A stretch of 31,035 nucleotides of DNA. Source: URNF01 sp045634325. Its GTDB lineage: Bacteria; Bacillota; Clostridia; Oscillospirales; Acutalibacteraceae. Each line of letters starts with the position of its first letter. The first letter of the stretch is position 1. Below, in pieces: positions 29,726 through 31,035 of the stretch. Where the stretch lies: assembly GCA_045634325.1 (NCBI GenBank), contig JAZRAA010000052.1, positions 1 to 31,035 on the forward strand, given 5' to 3'. The notes below the pieces were generated by a model. The model searched no databases and had not been told where the DNA came from. It saw nothing but the letters and a program-made list of their open reading frames with translations. The translations under genes were made by a program, and so were the position numbers.

Positions 29726-31035
29726 TCACTCCTCTAAATATTCTACTACTTTATTTATTACATCTGTTCTATGTGGCATTTTACTATGGAAATGACTAGT
29801 TAACGAATTGCCTCCATCAGTATCAATGTTAACAAGTATTTTTTCAAAATTTATTTTTTTGATGGGGAAACCTGCTTCATTGAGTGACCCCCATCCTATT
29901 TGGCTAAGAAAACCCACAACATTATCTCTAACATATGCGGCATTAAATTGAACCCTCATTTCTACGCCGTCCATATTTGTCAAAACATATAATTTGTTTT
30001 GCGAGCGTTGAATTATTTCAGTGTTTAATTCAGCAAGATTTTCACTATTGTTTTGCAATTCGAAATCAAAATTATTATCAGACATACCGTCAGAATCATA
30101 ACTAATACCGGCAATAGCATAATATTTTGTTGACCGTTGTCGTTGAAATAGTAATGTTGGTGTAATAGTATAATTACTTCCTGGACAACCACCTTTATTG
30201 CAATTTACTGTTGTAGAATTTGAACCGCCATACATAGCACTATTAACATCTAAATCGTGATCGCATAACAGGTGTAATATACCAATATCATTTGACAAAT
30301 CTGCCAACGGACTTCCCCAGTGAGGTGTACAGATAGTTACAAGTTTACTTACGCTATAATCGTGATATAAATTTTCAATATAATATCTAGCAACTAAGCC
30401 GCCCATACTATGACCTACAATATTAATCTTATAATTATTATTGTTATAATCGTTTCTTGATGCATAAAAACAAGCTTTCTTTTCATCAGCACCTGAAGTT
30501 CTAACATCATCGATTAAGTTTTCAATATATTTCTCAAATTTCTTTGCACTATGTACTACCGCATCTTGATTAGGATAATTAAACGCAAATAGGTTGACGT
30601 TCTTCTGATATCCTGCATCTAACAATTTATTACCCAAATTACAAGGGTAATCGGTATCGCTATCGCCATTATTTGGATCAAACGAACCTAATGCTTGAGA
30701 ATTAACGTTGGTGTAATTTTTACTGTTCAGCGACAAGGCATTAATATCTGAATTGTAATGGTTATTTTGACCACTCGGTATATTGTTATTTATACCCCAT
30801 ACGCCCTTTGAGTTGCTTGTTCTACCATGGATCAAAAATACGGGTGTTTTACCGTGTACCCAAATTTCACAACTCGCCGTCAACCTACCATCGACAGTAG
30901 CTGCAGTAATTGTGGTAGTACCTGCTTTTTTAGCTGTAATATATCCCGAACAATAACCCACACTGGCAACACTAGGATTGCTCGATGACCAATAAATCGT
31001 TGACAGTGTGTTTCCGCAAACCGGATTGTATCCTT
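29726..31035 (-). CDS. BIG2-lipase surface protein, C-terminal part (5' end beyond the right edge)
   Basis: The frame is open to base 31035, so the amino end is missing. The visible protein starts inside a bacterial Ig-like BIG2 domain (STIYWSSSNPSVASVGYCSG, then KKAGTTTITA). A lipase-type alpha/beta hydrolase follows: VFLIHGRTSNSKGVWG supplies the oxyanion region. NIVGHSMGGLVARYYIENL holds the nucleophilic serine. TICTPHWGSPLADL is typical of triacylglycerol lipases of the LipA/EstA-PGAP1-like type. A C-terminal SLTSHFHSKMPHR segment offers the catalytic histidine. The BIG2 module implies export and wall or matrix attachment. Its stop overlaps the ribosome site of a small membrane protein, suggesting an operon. 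A GTG at 30961 is internal, not the true start. Confidence 0.85.
   Translation of the reverse strand, partial: GYNPVCGNTLSTIYWSSSNPSVASVGYCSGYITAKKAGTTTITAATVDGRLTASCEIWVHGKTPVFLIHGRTSNSKGVWGINNNIPSGQNNHYNSDINALSLNSKNYTNVNSQALGSFDPNNGDSDTDYPCNLGNKLLDAGYQKNVNLFAFNYPNQDAVVHSAKKFEKYIENLIDDVRTSGADEKKACFYASRNDYNNNNYKINIVGHSMGGLVARYYIENLYHDYSVSKLVTICTPHWGSPLADLSNDIGILHLLCDHDLDVNSAMYGGSNSTTVNCNKGGCPGSNYTITPTLLFQRQRSTKYYAIAGISYDSDGMSDNNFDFELQNNSENLAELNTEIIQRSQNKLYVLTNMDGVEMRVQFNAAYVRDNVVGFLSQIGWGSLNEAGFPIKKINFEKILVNIDTDGGNSLTSHFHSKMPHRTDVINKVVEYLEE

Overview
The window looks like chromosome of a gut-type clostridial Firmicute, probably an uncultured Oscillospirales or Ruminococcaceae-like lineage. 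This is inferred from strong AGGAGG-type ribosome sites, consensus TTGACA/TATAAT promoters with 16-18 bp spacers, short intergenic gaps with U-tailed hairpin terminators, and a secreted glycan-degrading enzyme with an AraC regulator. Base composition is moderate over the core genes. It looks AT-richer in the first 1.1 kb and beyond about 24.4 kb, judged by eye.

Left edge (1-1.5 kb): the start of an apparently intact uvrB leaves the window at base 1. A second, diverged and truncated uvrB start lies upstream of it. Between them sits a lone six-helix membrane gene bracketed by a perfect 26 bp direct repeat, which suggests an insertion or allele replacement at the uvrB 5' end.

Core block (1.5-18.8 kb): an RluA-type pseudouridine synthase; a three-gene surface-glycan cluster (aminotransferase, initiating sugar-phosphate transferase, PglF/CapD-like 4,6-dehydratase) whose dehydratase is cut by one in-frame TAG; a PlsC acyltransferase-zinc ribbon, ClC channel and GtrA operon; an alpha/beta hydrolase; tRNA-Leu(UAG); guaB; a YfbR-like nucleotidase; rpmB; the proB-proA-proC operon; two amino-acid or metabolite transporters; and an orphan 83-codon gene. 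guaB resembles the IMP dehydrogenase of the cattle parasite Tritrichomonas foetus.

Secreted sialidase-like region (18.8-23 kb): a 1087-residue multidomain predicted lipoprotein with Asp boxes is divergently paired with an AraC-type regulator. The two genes appear to share one palindromic -10 element.

Accessory and scarred region (23-31 kb): the tail of a sugar isomerase/epimerase gene abuts an N-terminally truncated tyrosine recombinase. A G-run tandem repeat, a collapsed permease pseudogene and a membrane-anchored metallophosphoesterase follow. Next is a three-gene cassette (DUF1906-like glycosidase-fold protein, a 423-residue protein with a cysteine-hydrolase-like N-terminus, and a four-helix membrane protein). 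None of its products has an obvious signal peptide, and it is bracketed by an 87% identical 55 bp direct repeat. The window ends with two small membrane proteins and the C-terminal part of a BIG2-lipase surface protein. The three-gene cassette is my best candidate for something undescribed.
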